Assembly: GCA_004335635.1 (NCBI GenBank)
Contig: QAXH01003583.1
Location: 1-51,843 of the forward strand
Direction of reading: 5' to 3'
DNA: 51,843 bases
DNA from: Chloromonas sp. AAM2
Taxonomy: Eukaryota; Chlorophyta; Chlorophyceae; Chlamydomonadales; Chlamydomonadaceae
A program made the position numbers and the translations under genes. Below are positions 1 to 10,975 of the stretch, in pieces. Positions within the stretch are counted from its first letter, which is position 1; each line of letters opens with the position of its first letter. The notes below the pieces were generated by a model. The model was not told where the DNA came from, made no database searches, and worked only from the letters and a program-made list of their open reading frames with translations.

Positions 1-3000
1 TGCTGGAGCCCAGCATTGGCCATGCAGAACATCTTGATTCCACAGGCATCATCAAGCGGCATTCAGCACCTGGTAGGTGGAATGCAATGAGAAGCCCTAC
101 TTTGAGATTGGCCTGTCATGACCGCAAGGTGACATCCCAAACCAATCCTTGCTTGCTGAGGCAGCAATGTTGTCCTGTCACAACAACGCAATGTCGCAAA
201 ACCACACAGGCGTCGAGTTGTGTGGGCCTGCGCATGTATCCTTGCCGCCTCCTGTTCCTTTTGCAGATATCTTTCCAGAAATCATGGGTGGTGTGTGGCG
301 AACTTATGGATGCCGATTGCCAACGGGAGTGGGAGGCTGGAGATTTCACATGCGCCAAAGAGCGTGTGGCAGCCCTCTCAGCTGCAGCCGCCGACAGCAT
401 CTCTGTGCCATTAAGCAACTCTGGTGACTCCAGCCCTACAAATAACGATCTGATCATTGGTCTAGTGGTGGGCATTGCAGGTGCGCTGGCTTTTTACTTG
501 ATTTGTTGGACGGCCCCTTTTGCTCATCTCTTGCTCAATTTACAAGGTTGAGGAAGCTGAATGGTGCAGCCAATACTTGGTCAAAACAATGAGTGAGAAG
601 GCAAGCGTTTTGCTACACTTCATCATGGGTTGAATCATGACGTGCTTTGCTTGGCCGAACTTTCAAACTCGCTGCAAAACCTAACGCAGTCAGGCAGCAC
701 AGGTGACTGATCGCAAAGGAGTGAAGCATGCCAACAACCAGAGCTCCGCTTGTATTATTGCGGTGTTGGCATCATTCACATTTGTACATCAGACAGTTGT
801 GTATTCACATGAGTAGTGCATCGTGCACGTGTCGCGCAGGTGCTGCAGTTGTTGGCCTGATTGTAGCAGGGGTGATCATTGTGGCACGTATGCGGAGATT
901 CAAGCGAGAGAACGCAAGCATGTCTGACGTCAGCAAGACTGGGTCACCAGACACAACGCTGGACCATGAGAAGATTGAGATTATCACATCTTCAGAGGTG
1001 TCTTCAAGCGGGGACATTTGCCAGACAAAAATGCAGTCCATCTTCCTCGAGCTGGCAAAGCAAATATGGTGTGTGTTGGGCACGAGATGCAACATGACTG
1101 ACCTGTCATGCACTTGTTGCGATTGTTAAAGCAGAAGTGCTAGGCTTCAAAATGCGTTGATGCGGGCAAGAGAAGAAGATGAGGACCACACTGCGGTCAC
1201 AATGACAATGGTACCAGCCTGCAACTTGCGTAAGATACTTGCTTTGCACCATGCTGCTTCTTGCATATCATGAACCTTGGCCAGTCAGCGTGCATGTTGA
1301 CTTCTTATGCCAGCATGGCCACTGAGCCAGACAGCAACAACGGTCTGTGAGCCAAACAGCCCGAGCTGCATGTACCGGGAGAGCCATGCAGCAGTCATCA
1401 CCGAGTGCTATAATAGGCCATTGTGTCAACCTAACGGTTGCGGTCTGTTTAATGGCTTTCATTGGGTGTATATGCTTGCAGTGCTGAGCCTGCACCAACG
1501 TGGGTTCAAGCAACCAAGGTCACCAATGACGCGGTAAGGAGGGGCGACCAAATGTTGTTAGTTCCATTCAGTTATATAGTCGTGTATGTGCTTGTTTTAT
1601 GCCAGTTGCTAAAACCACCGGTACCAGTCGTGGGGCTGCTGGTACAGGCACCCAGTCTCGACACAGTCTCCAGGGTGTACAGTTCAGGGTGTGTGCAGTG
1701 GTGTTGTGATAAGTGTCGTAGCAACGAAGAAGTGCTGCCAGTACTGGGACAACAAGTGGGGGACATATGCATACCATATTACAACCACTCGCACCGCACA
1801 CTTCAAAGCGATGCAGCAGAAGCAGAACAGCCAAATGCAGAACCTCATCAGCAAACTCAAAAGCTGAACAGTGTCCGGTGTCCAGCAATGCAGAAGCTCA
1901 ATTGCCACAATGATTCCAGTTGTGTTCCAGGAAATTGTCCCAGAAGTGGCAAACATTTTTTTATTCGCTCGTTCGTTTTCCCGCTCCTTTGTTTCAAGTA
2001 AAGTGTTTGGGTATCACTGTTGTGTTGTTCTGAGCAGCTGTTCTGACCAGCGCTGCTGACCATGCGCGCAGCCACTGGTGGACGGTCTGGCTCTTGACGT
2101 GGACATTGAACGTGACGCCGTGGTGCAGCAAGTCATCGGCGTGGGTGCCCACGGTATTGTGCGGCAGGGGCTGTACAAGGGACAGCCCGTCGCGCTCAAG
2201 CTTTTCCCCACGCAGACCTCGGCCTCCACCTTTGCTCAAGAGTTCAATGTTCTTGGACGACTGCGCGACCCACATATCGTCAGTTTGTTGGGCACCGGTT
2301 GCAGTGCCCAACACATCTGTCTGATTCTGGAGTTGTGCAACAGCAGCTTGGATAAGTGGGTGCTGCATCTGTTGATTGCTGGACTTTCCTGCCCCCTCCA
2401 CCCCGTTGGGTTTAAAGGCCAACATAACACTGCTTTGTAGCAAGGTGCAAGGTGCAATCTGCATTCAGGCTATCTTCTGCCATACCAAGGTGCCGCCAAC
2501 CCTCACCCTAACTCTTGAGAGCCCTTTACCCTTACCCTTACCCTTGGCCTACTGAACGCAACGTATGCTTAGGCCTCAATGTTCTGCCACAAAACTCTTA
2601 ACCTAAGCCTATGCTCTGCCTATCTGGTTGCAGACTACTGTACGGATCAACTTCCAACCGCCAAAGTACCGATTCGAACGCACTCATGAATTTGCCTTCA
2701 GAGCCTGGCATGGGCAGGCAGCTGCCACTGCCAGTCGTGCTGTCTCTGGCCATTCAGATCGCACGTGGGCTGGCCTACCTTCATCCGACCGTCATCCACA
2801 GAGATCTAAAGCCCTCGAACATCCTGCTCAAGGTGCAGCGCAAGGATCCCTTGGCTACTGAAGGGATAATGCAGACAATTGATTCATGTGCATGCAGCGG
2901 CACTGACAGTACAACAAACGGTGGCACTGCACTCAAACCGGCATCAGAGAGTGCGGATCTGGATGGCACATCGGTGACTGTCAAGCTGTCAGGTAAGAGG

Positions 3001-4637
3001 CCAAGGATCCAACGAATGGCAAGTGCTTGGGGCGGTGCTCTCGTGCAGCATACTACATGGTTAGGCCATCGGGTAAGCCCATCATGAAACTGTGATGCAC
3101 GCTGCATGCAACAATTACAGCTGGTAAGGTTGGCCACTGGCTGGTATGGCTTGCCATATGCCCACACTGGGCGTGTGCCTGAGGCTGTGCACTGGCCACA
3201 TGCCTTCACTGACCTTCGTCTGCCTCACAGCTCCTTCTTTCAACACTTGCTCTTGGCTTCGCATTGCTGTTGCGCTCTGCAGACTTTGGCCTCTCCCGTA
3301 TGATGGCGAATGTGGTGCTGATGACGGGCAGGCCTGCGGCTGGCACCATGCCCTACATGGCACCCGAGTGCTTCAGCAGTAACAGCAGCAGCCTGGACAG
3401 CAAGCGAGAGTGAGTGACAGCGATAAAGCTTTCCAACAAGGATACTCGTTGGCCAGATACTCGTTGATCAAACATAAGGTGTCAGCAAGCCGTGTTTGAA
3501 AGCTTCAGGGACTGATCTCACACCTCACACCATTGCCATGCTGGTCTCACAGATTGCCAATTCAGTCAGGGTCACGGGAAGCGGCAGGGAAGCCTGAGTT
3601 TGAAGCTTTCTCTACCCGCGTATGGTGACCCTGTATACAACCACTTGGGTCGCTGCAGTGGCCACTCCTGTTGCCAGTCCGTCACGCCATTCACAACTCT
3701 TGTGGAGACCATAGTTGTCTGACCTGCAGCTGCAGCGCGCTTTTATTTTAGTGTTTGATGCTCACTGTTTTACGCTTGCCCTTGGCTGGCTTGTGCTTGC
3801 CTGTTTTGCAGCATCTACTCTTTTGGGGTGATTTTGTGGGAGTTGGTCCATGGTCAGCAGCCCTGGCATGGACTGGAGGCAGGCATGGTGAGTGCATGGA
3901 GGATCGCATGTTACAAGCTGCCCAGTCTGGCCCATCTTTCCTACGCAGTGTACCCCTCATGTTTACCACTCATAATCGCATCACCAAGCATCCAAACCGT
4001 TCCACACAACGACCCAAGCTCTCCCCAGGTCACGGGTACTTGCACAGCCTGGCCTTTGCACTCGTGTAAGCTTGCCCTGTGTACATATATACCATGAAGC
4101 GATGACATTGGGACGGGCCATGCCTTGTGCAGATTCTCTTCCTTGTGGTGGTGCAGCATCAACGCTTGGCCTTCACAGCACCAGAGGAAAGGTGAGACCC
4201 GCAACCACTTGCATGCCGGGAAACCTGGCAAGAGTTCTGTTCCTTGCACTATTGCTTTTTTTGTTGCCTTGTCATTTGAAGTGATGGTGCCAAGCCCTTC
4301 ACTGGAATGTCGACCTTGTGGACCTGTGTATTTATTGACACCATGTGTACTTTGTGATGACGGTCATGATGACGGTTATGTTAGTATACATTACGTGGAA
4401 CTGCTTCCCCGTGCCAACAGCCCAAACGAACGTTGCTTGTCGTTTGGCCGCTGCAGGTGCCCTCGCAGGCTGCGGCAGCTGATTGAGCGCTGCTGGGATG
4501 AAAACCCAGATTGTCGCCCTTGTGCTGAGGACGTTGTAGACGAGCTCGTTTTGATTGCCAACCGTTTGGCCAATCCATCTGCCCCTGCGCTTAGCAGGTA
4601 CATGGATATGGACGATACAGCCAAGAATTGCCCGTGA
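1..4637 (+). CDS. Receptor-like TKL-type protein kinase, 5' truncated
   Basis: Partial gene; its start lies before the window. Supported exons are 1-72, 267-480 and 840-about 997, then 2072-2355, 2634-2992, 3283-3409, 3812-3887, 4133-4191 and 4457-4637 (TGA). Phases agree at every junction from 2072 onward. The 480/840 junction fuses two half-helices into one transmembrane segment (LIIGLVVGIAG+AAVVGLIVAG), followed by basic RMRRFKRE, so the kinase is predicted cytosolic behind an extracellular region. Kinase motifs in order: Gly-rich loop VGAHGIVRQG, VALKLF (ATP Lys), HRDLKPSN, DFGLS, GTMPYMAPE, DIYSFGVILWEL and RCWDENPDCRP, which is TKL/tyrosine-kinase-like. About 50 Ser/Thr-rich residues are inserted after HRDLKPSNILL. 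Exons between 998 and 2071 (the juxtamembrane region, perhaps 1133-1230) are unresolved. Substrate and ligand are unknown. Confidence 0.85.
1727..1965. mobile_element. MITE-like element with inverted ends, in kinase intron
   Basis: The left end (GCCAGTACTGGGACAA, from 1737) and the right end (TTGTCCCAGAAGTGGCAAAC, from 1935) are imperfect inverted repeats of the same family found at 6043-6248 and 7411-7604. No transposase is visible inside. The pairing is by eye and the exact borders are approximate. Confidence 0.5.
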
Positions 4638-5575
4638 GATTGCATACGAATGCTGGCTTTATCGTTCAGAACAAAGTGATGTTGGCTAACATTGCAGCCA
4701 AACAAGAAGTAAGGAAGTATCATGCCCCGGTGCCCTACTCAGCGTGGAGTGCCGAGTGTTGGAAAGTTGAGGAACAAAAACCAAATAAGGAATAGAGAAC
4801 TATATCGCCCTTGAATCAAGTGAGGCAAAATATGATGCGAATCAGCGATGCTGCGGTTAAGCAAGGTCGTGCAGTACGCACAAGGGAAACGGACGTGATT
4901 TTTGGACCTTAATCATGGTTACGCTGGTCGCCATCATGTGTCAGGATGTGCACAAGCGGTCTAGACTCACGGTTGGCAAGGATCACTGGGACATATGAGT
5001 TCACAACGCTCTGAAGGCACTGGAGGTTCACAACAGCATCATCAGTGTGCTGAACTGCTGACTACCATTGCAGCCAAACCAACAGTCGAGCACACCAACC
5101 CTCCAGTTGTACTCCTGGTGATCAGAATAACGTGTTCTGAGATCATCTCCAGAATCAGGGCACTGAACGTTGGTTGTGGAAAGCTGGAACTTTCTGGAAA
5201 TCCAAGAAATAATAGAGCCAATGTTTGCTTGGCGTCTCGGTTGTTCACCTTGGTGGATTTCTGTGCATGTACAAGGCCCTACTGAGTTTTGCACAGCCTG
5301 TTGCAGGCTACAGTGGAGATTCCTGCGCTGAGATCGTGCAGCCATTCCAACAGATCAGTGCTGATTTATGGGCTGGATGGAGTTCAAAGGATTGCCTGTC
5401 TCTGAGCTTTTGGAGGAGCTCTATTGGCATCGGGTTTTGTGTGTCCACCTTCCAAGGAGTTGCATGTTGCTGTGGTTGAATTTAAACACGCTATCGCTGC
5501 AGCCTCCCACATTACGTATTGTTCAGCTTAGCAAATGCAACTACGTCAGGCTTGTGGCTTTCTGAACACTGGGCC

Positions 5576-5747
5576 TGTTCATTCAGGCCAGTCATTCACT
5601 GTTCATTCAGGCCAGTCATGCACTCGCCAGTCATTCACTGTTCATTCAGGCCAGTCATTCACTGTTCATTCAGGCCAGTCATTCACTGTTCATTCAGGCC
5701 AGTCATTCACTCGCCAGTCATTCACTGTTCATTCAGGCCAGTCATTT
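5576..5747. repeat. Minisatellite, about 24-bp unit
   Basis: Tandem copies of a unit centred on GTTCATTCAGGCCAGTCATT are interrupted by shorter variants containing CACTCGCCAGTC. About six copies are visible. Confidence 0.9.
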
Positions 5748-6042
5748 GCAATCCAGTTTGTCAAGTCCGTGACTGTCCCTTTATCCGACCATTTTCCATT
5801 ACGCTATTCACGCGTCAATCGGACAATCGGATCTTGGGCCTTGAGTTTCTGTGACTCAGGTAGGCTGTTGTTGTTACATGGAGTTTTAACAGGTCGCTCA
5901 ATACAAATTGTGTGACTCTACTCCGCTTTTTCCTCGCGTTAAGTTGCTGACATAGTGATGATCGCTGTGGTTGATCATGCCAGATGCATGCTCGGACGTG
6001 ATCAGCAGTTGCATGGACTCTTTGCTTGACACGTTTGGACTA

Positions 6043-6248
6043 GCAAAAAAAAGAAGTATGCCAGTTCTGGGACAGTTTAAGTATCGTGCACTGGAACCGG
6101 TGTGGTGCCATCTGTCCTGGATGATTTGGTGCACATTTCGCCCAGCGTGTAGAAAAGTCGTACATCTGACACAAGATGGTTCCTGGCGGTAGTATTACAG
6201 ACCTGTTTCCACAAATTGTCCCAGAACTGGCAAACCTTTTTTTTGCTT
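6043..6248. mobile_element. MITE-like element, best-preserved copy
   Basis: About 31-bp inverted ends: the left end begins GCAAAAAAAAGAAG and continues with GCCAGTTCTGGGACAG. The right end, reverse complemented, begins GCAAAAAAAAGG and continues with TTTGCCAGTTCTGGGACAAT. The element is about 206 bp with no coding capacity, as expected of a non-autonomous DNA transposon. Its right half (about 6160-6240) matches, in reverse complement, a fragment at 27375-27440, which confirms a dispersed family. Confidence 0.75.
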
Positions 6249-6379
6249 TGCAGGCTTGTTCTGTGTTTGATAGCCCATTGCATTCCTTACTGCCTTGTTC
6301 CTTTCTGTCTTTGGGCCTATTTCTGCCTTTGCTTCTGCTTGTGTTTCCTGTCCTTTGTTCAAGCTGCATCAGCTCAACC

Positions 6380-6600
6380 CATGCTTGACAGCCTTTGGCA
6401 GTACGCCTTTGTTTGTCAACAGTGCTTTGACTTCTGTGTTCTTTGTTTTTTGCATCTTTGAGGTTGCCTGCTGGTGCTCAAGGTTGGTTAGGACGTTACC
6501 CAGCCTCCTCTCTTGCATGGCTTGCTAGCGTTCGCGCTCGGTGCATGTGGGCGCCCCTGATGTAATCAATATATATACTGCCATCAATGTATATGCTGCC
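6380..6600. repeat. Dispersed repeat A, copy 1
   Basis: About 200 bp closely resemble 48705-48895, including CAGCCTTTGGCAGTACGCC, GCTTGCTAGCGTTCGCGCTC and the end TGATGTAATCAATATATA. Two copies over 42 kb apart indicate a transposed element, possibly SINE-like. No open frame or terminal repeats were recognised. Confidence 0.8.
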
Positions 6601-6864
6601 AGTTCAGCTTGGTTGTTTATGTGTAAGAGCTTCTATTTGAATACTGCTGATAGGTCTAGCTGTTGCAGTCCGAGACCTGCATGTGTTATGTGAGTGCTCC
6701 TGACCGAGCGTTATTGGCTTGGAGACTTGGTCTTGCTGCTTGGCGCACCAACTGGTTACTCGCAATCTGTTGCTGTCTGAACTCTTAACTGTGTTTGAGG
6801 CATGCTTGCTGCCTCATCAGTGATGCCCCTGTGGTGGGATTGTTACACCAGGGGGAGCCATCAA

Positions 6865-7130
6865 AGGTCATGGGACGGGATGTGTACCGCTCTAACCTAC
6901 CCTTGTGGAGTGGTTGAATCAACACGGTTGATAGAGACAGCCAAAAAACTCCGACGAAGACTGGATACCGGCCTAACCAACCCTGAGCAACAGCAGGCAA
7001 CTTCTAATGCGCAAGGACCACAGAATCAAAGCACTGTGGAAAAACGAAGGCGGACTGCCAAAGGCTGTCAGGCATGGGGTGAGCAGGCGCAGCTAGAAAC
7101 AAAGGACGGGAAAGCTCTAAGATGGCAACC
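6865..7130. repeat. Dispersed repeat D fragment
   Basis: The stretch starting GGGACGGGATGTGTACCGCT resembles 31495-31560, 29240-29300 and 36400-36480. All share an accessory GACCTACC(CT)GAGCAA-like core followed by purine-rich sequence. It is probably a decayed interspersed element and its borders are uncertain. Confidence 0.45.
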
Positions 7131-7135
7131 TTGTT

Positions 7136-7215
7136 AGGGCCTGGCAGTGGCTAGCATGGCTGACAGGGGTTAGCATGCCTGGCAGTGGCTAGCATGCCTG
7201 GCAGGGGTTAGACGG
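7136..7215. repeat. Short tandem repeat of CTGGCAGTGGCTAGCATG-type units
   Basis: Alternating CTGGCAGTGGCTAGCATG and CTGGCAGGGGTTAG blocks occur two to three times each, in a unit of roughly 32-36 bp. Confidence 0.7.
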
Positions 7216-7410
7216 TTTAGGCTAGAAACAAAGGACGAGCAATCAAGTCTGGGCCTGAGTTGGCGACCGGGCAGGGGCCTGACAAGTCTTAGGGTGACGG
7301 CAGCCTGAGAGCAAGCCCGCCATCGAGCAGTAACAAAAGGGCATGGTCACCGCTGAGCAGCCAAGCTTGCTATCACACCCCAGAGAAAAACACCTGACTA
7401 GCGGGGGACA

Positions 7411-7604
7411 AAAGAAGTTTGCCAGTTTTGGGACAATTCTCGAGTCCTGCCCTTGCACCGGTTTCTGTGTGGCCACAACAACAACATCACACATTCCATA
7501 CCGTGGTAGAACTCTCATGCTGTCAGTGTACCACTTCAAATCAAACGCATCAGAACTGAGAGTCACACAGAATTGTCCCAGAACTGGCAAACAGCTTCGT
7601 TTCT
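7411..7604. mobile_element. MITE-like element, third full copy
   Basis: The left end AAGAAGTTTGCCAGTTTTGG and the inverted right end (AATTGTCCCAGAACTGGCAA, 7571-7590) enclose about 150 bp unlike the interior of the 6043 copy. The ends are conserved and the interior has diverged, which is typical of MITE families. Confidence 0.65.
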
Positions 7605-8389
7605 TCAGAGAACAAGAACACACACACGGCGCCGTCATCACTTGTCATCAACATCATTACATGGCTTTTCGTGGTTTTCCAACTGAAGAATCACCTGATA
7701 CCTGCACCGATCAGGAAGGCTGGTGGGCGGGAACCATTGCACACTTCATTGCTAGACGGCAAGCTAGACGACCTAACGGCCAGCCTAAAAACGCTTTTGG
7801 ATCCAGTGTTCAGAGCGCCCAAGAGCCACTCACAGCAAACTGAGTACTACTTCAAGTGTGAGTGTGAAGATTTGAGCACAGTCAGGTCGGTGACACGACG
7901 GGGGTTGAGATACCTAGGAGAGCATCCTGGGCAAATCTGCAAGAGCCAGACTCAGCTAGGAAGGCGCTGCTGCAGCCATCGTCAGAAGGAGGCGTGCCGA
8001 GAAGTGGAGTGGGTTCCCTCTGCTGGTGCTTTCCAACACGCCTGTCTTTGATATACCTTGGACCGCAAGATCCATTGTCGTGCAAGTTTGACAAAGGACG
8101 AGGGTTTCCAGTCCCTGAAAGAACAGTGCCATCCATGTGGGCATCAATCCATGCACCCTAACTATGGTTGGCATGTGCAACAAATACGTACATCCCAACA
8201 AAGCTTGATTGCTGAATGTCAAGACGCGCTTCTCAAGCTTCTGTCAAGCGCTGTGAACAGCTATACATCTGAGGTGTCTTGTTCCAGCGCTCCCGAGGTC
8301 TAAGTTGCAGCGAGCATACCCCAGTCACCGATGTGGGAGAGCTACTCTTAAAGCAGTGACATGCACCCTTAAGGAGGCAGGCGCATTGA

Positions 8390-10554
8390 TCAGACCAACT
8401 GCCACAGCTTGTTGACCATCTCAAAGTGTGAGATCTTGTGAGTGTCCATGTCAAAGGGCCTCAGCTCTGCAGAGGCTGCATCGCTGACTGTGCCCGCCAC
8501 TCGCTGTTCAACGTCCCTACGCCAGGTGGTCTTGGTGATGATCTGATACAAGCCCAGCTGCTGCCTGCAACCGAATGGTGATGTAGAGACAACACTGACC
8601 CACGACACAACACATGGCGTGCTGCCTGGTCAAGACACTCAAAGAGCCTTAATTTCATCACCTCGTTTGTTTTGTCTAGCCCTATCATGTAACGCCTGCC
8701 TGTGCCGTTGTTGCTCTCCGGCAAATGCTCTTTGAACGAGGTCATGAGAAGAATCCAAGAAGCAGCCATGGAAGTTCATGCGGGCCTTAATGAGAGTTTA
8801 TGTGGCCCCGGATACAAGATTTGATAAGAATCCATACGGGCCTTGATAAGAATCCATGCGGGCCTTGCTTTTAACACTCTTTGCGCTGACCCTTTCCCCA
8901 TGAATCCCTAAACACTCCTGCATCCCTTGCACCACCATTGCCTAGCTGTTGTGCCTGTCATAACCCAGCCGTTCTTGGAAGGTGTTCAACAACGCTGACC
9001 TACTTGATACCTCTGGAGAAACTACTAAACAACACTGACGTTTGTCCCAAAGCCTGTCTTTGGAATCCTTTCCATGGCCTTCGTGCGATCCTTTTCCTTT
9101 TGCTTCCTCTGCCTTCCAGCCTGTGTTGGTTTGCCTTTCCAGCCTGTGTTGGTTTGCCCCCATGCCAAACTTGCTCAGGGTAGGTCAGGTGGACAACGGA
9201 TCACCTGTCCTTTGACGGCTTCCCTGATGTAAACAGATGGAGACTGCTAATCAAAACTACTCGCCTCACAGTCAAAACTACTACCAATTGTTTGAGAATG
9301 CATCAAACAACACTGGCATTGAGCCCAAGCCTGTCACACCTACCTGAGCATTGCCTCGTCCTCCCTCAGCCTTTGTGTCAGTTCCTGGCGCCGGGCGATG
9401 GCGCTCTCCAGCCGTTCGGTGAGGTGCTGCCGCTGTCTCTGTGCCTCTGTGAGGGTAGCAGGACAGAGCCGGGGTCAACGGTGTTGTCGACTTGTTGCTT
9501 AGTGATGTTCTCATTTTCTGCTTGCTGCCTTTCCCACGCTGGGGTCTATGTATTCAATCAATGAGCGGGTTGTTGTGCTTATGTTGTGCTTTTCCGGGTT
9601 TTCACACACATGTGGATACACATCATGAACGTAAGGCATGTGCTGGCCCACAACAAGCATGCATTGGTCCGTTGAGGCCGGCCTGCCCAACCCAATGGTA
9701 TGTTGGTCATGGTGAGGGTTTCAACTAAGCGCTGAACAACTGGGTGGGTTCGCTTACCAAGGTTGTAGCCTATGGTATCGTGAACCAGGTCCATGGTTGG
9801 CTGAATCAGGCCTTGATGCATGTGAGTGGACTTTAGCTGTGACTTGAACTGTGACCATTTCATGCCACTTATCTGGTATCGTCTGTCCATGCTGTAATTT
9901 GCCGCCTTGTGTCGTTGATGTCGGCTTCTAAGCTTGCCACTTGCTCCATATGCGCCCCCTCTGGATGTGGGTATGAGCTGCTGGCTTCAAGCTGCTTCAC
10001 CTCTTTTGTCAAGTCTGCATGCGGAGACGGTGGGCAGGCAGGTTGAGATGATCATGATCATGATGATGATGCACATGGCTGTGTGAATCAACGACATGAT
10101 TTGTGGGCCATGCGCATCACAGACACCAGTGCGCTGGCACATGCATGTGTGACAATGCATGTGGAATGGAATGCGTGCATGTACTGGTCGCCACTGCCAG
10201 TACTGCAGGCATGGTGGAGACACGCATACATGCAACTCAATGCAATTGCATGGCTGTGCACGCAGGCTGCAGAGCATGCAACTGCACAGCATGCATGGGC
10301 AACATCTGCTGGCCCTGTTTGTGGTACATGGACGCTCAGCAGAAGGGGATTGAACAGCCATACCGCGAAGCCTCACCTCGAATGATGTTCTTCACAGCTG
10401 CGTCCTGCTTGGAAGACAGGTCTCGCATGTCACTGATTACCGCATTGACTGCATTGATGCTGTCAAAGTCCTCAGTCTTCTGGTACTCCTGGTACAACGC
10501 TTTCATGACAGACACATGCTCCGAGAAAGGGTCGGCCACTGCCATGCGTGCCAT
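8390..10554 (-). CDS. SPC24: Kinetochore protein Spc24-like
   Basis: Four exons on the minus strand: 10554-10377 (ATG), 10014-9941, 9444-9344 and 8564-8390 (stop). All phases join and give about 175 aa, close to the usual Spc24 length (about 200). An N-terminal helical region is followed by coiled coil (for example LTERLESAIARRQELTQRL) and a small C-terminal domain starting LGLYQIITKTTW and ending KISHFEMVNKLWQLV. This matches the Spc24 pattern LY..(V/I).K..W near the domain start and a terminal ..(Y/K)LW.LV. In the Ndc80 complex Spc24 pairs with Spc25 and binds the inner kinetochore. The identification is by recalled family pattern, not by search. Exon 2 could read on to a stop at about 9866; the GT at 9940 avoids it. 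Confidence 0.7.
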
Positions 10555-10975
10555 GATAATTCTGGGTGAGTTGTGTTGTCAGGCTGCGTCGTGAATTGTC
10601 AAGAATGGTCTCTGCGTATTCAAAAGTCCGGAGACAGCTGTGGCGTTAGTTTGGTGTTTTGCGACAAAACTGCTCTGCAGCATGCTGGTACAGTTGCCAG
10701 CACAAAATGGGGCCATAACCATGGAGAAAACCGGTCTTGCATGCCACGTCAGCGTTTGAGCGTTTCAGTGATGACCAACCAACCTCGCAGCTACTAGACA
10801 AGCAGCGCAGTCAGCGCGGACACCTTCTGGTAACCCTTTCACGCATATCACATTGCTGTCCTTGTTTATCCGTGAGTTCACATTAACCGTTCTCAACTCA
10901 CGTATTTTGAGCCAAATTGTCGGCATCACAGCCCGTTCCCCTCGTTCTTCTAGTCTCCGATCATCGCACATCGCG
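10555..10975. promoter_or_regulatory. Shared divergent promoter region
   Basis: These 421 bp separate the ATG of the minus-strand SPC24-like gene from the ATG of the plus-strand sterol reductase. They must hold both 5' UTRs and both promoters unless distal non-coding exons exist. No clear TATA box stands out. Divergence suggests possible co-expression, which is an inference only. Confidence 0.5.

Larger units (their letters stand above)
4638..8389. other. Intergenic, repeat-rich spacer
   Basis: It lies between the kinase stop and the stop of the SPC24-like gene on the other strand, so the two genes converge. It holds a tandem repeat, two MITE-like elements, one copy of a dispersed repeat also present near 48.8 kb, and fragments of other repeats. 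Open frames here are short, lack exon-like codon use, and most overlap repeats. I see no gene. Confidence 0.6.

Noticed and set aside
2515..2560. CCCTTA runs as telomere sequence
   Set aside because: There are only three or four imperfect units, intronic in the kinase gene. The TTAGGG-like run near 30130 is also too short to be telomeric.
5519..5915. Repetitive open frames as a repeat protein
   Set aside because: They are produced by a minisatellite whose 24-bp unit is a multiple of three, which keeps frames open. There is no other sign of coding.
8600..8769. Minus-strand frame MAASWILLMTSFKEHLP as an SPC24 exon
   Set aside because: Exon 9344 joins 8564 in phase without it, completing the Spc24 C-terminal domain. 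It does not resemble the family.
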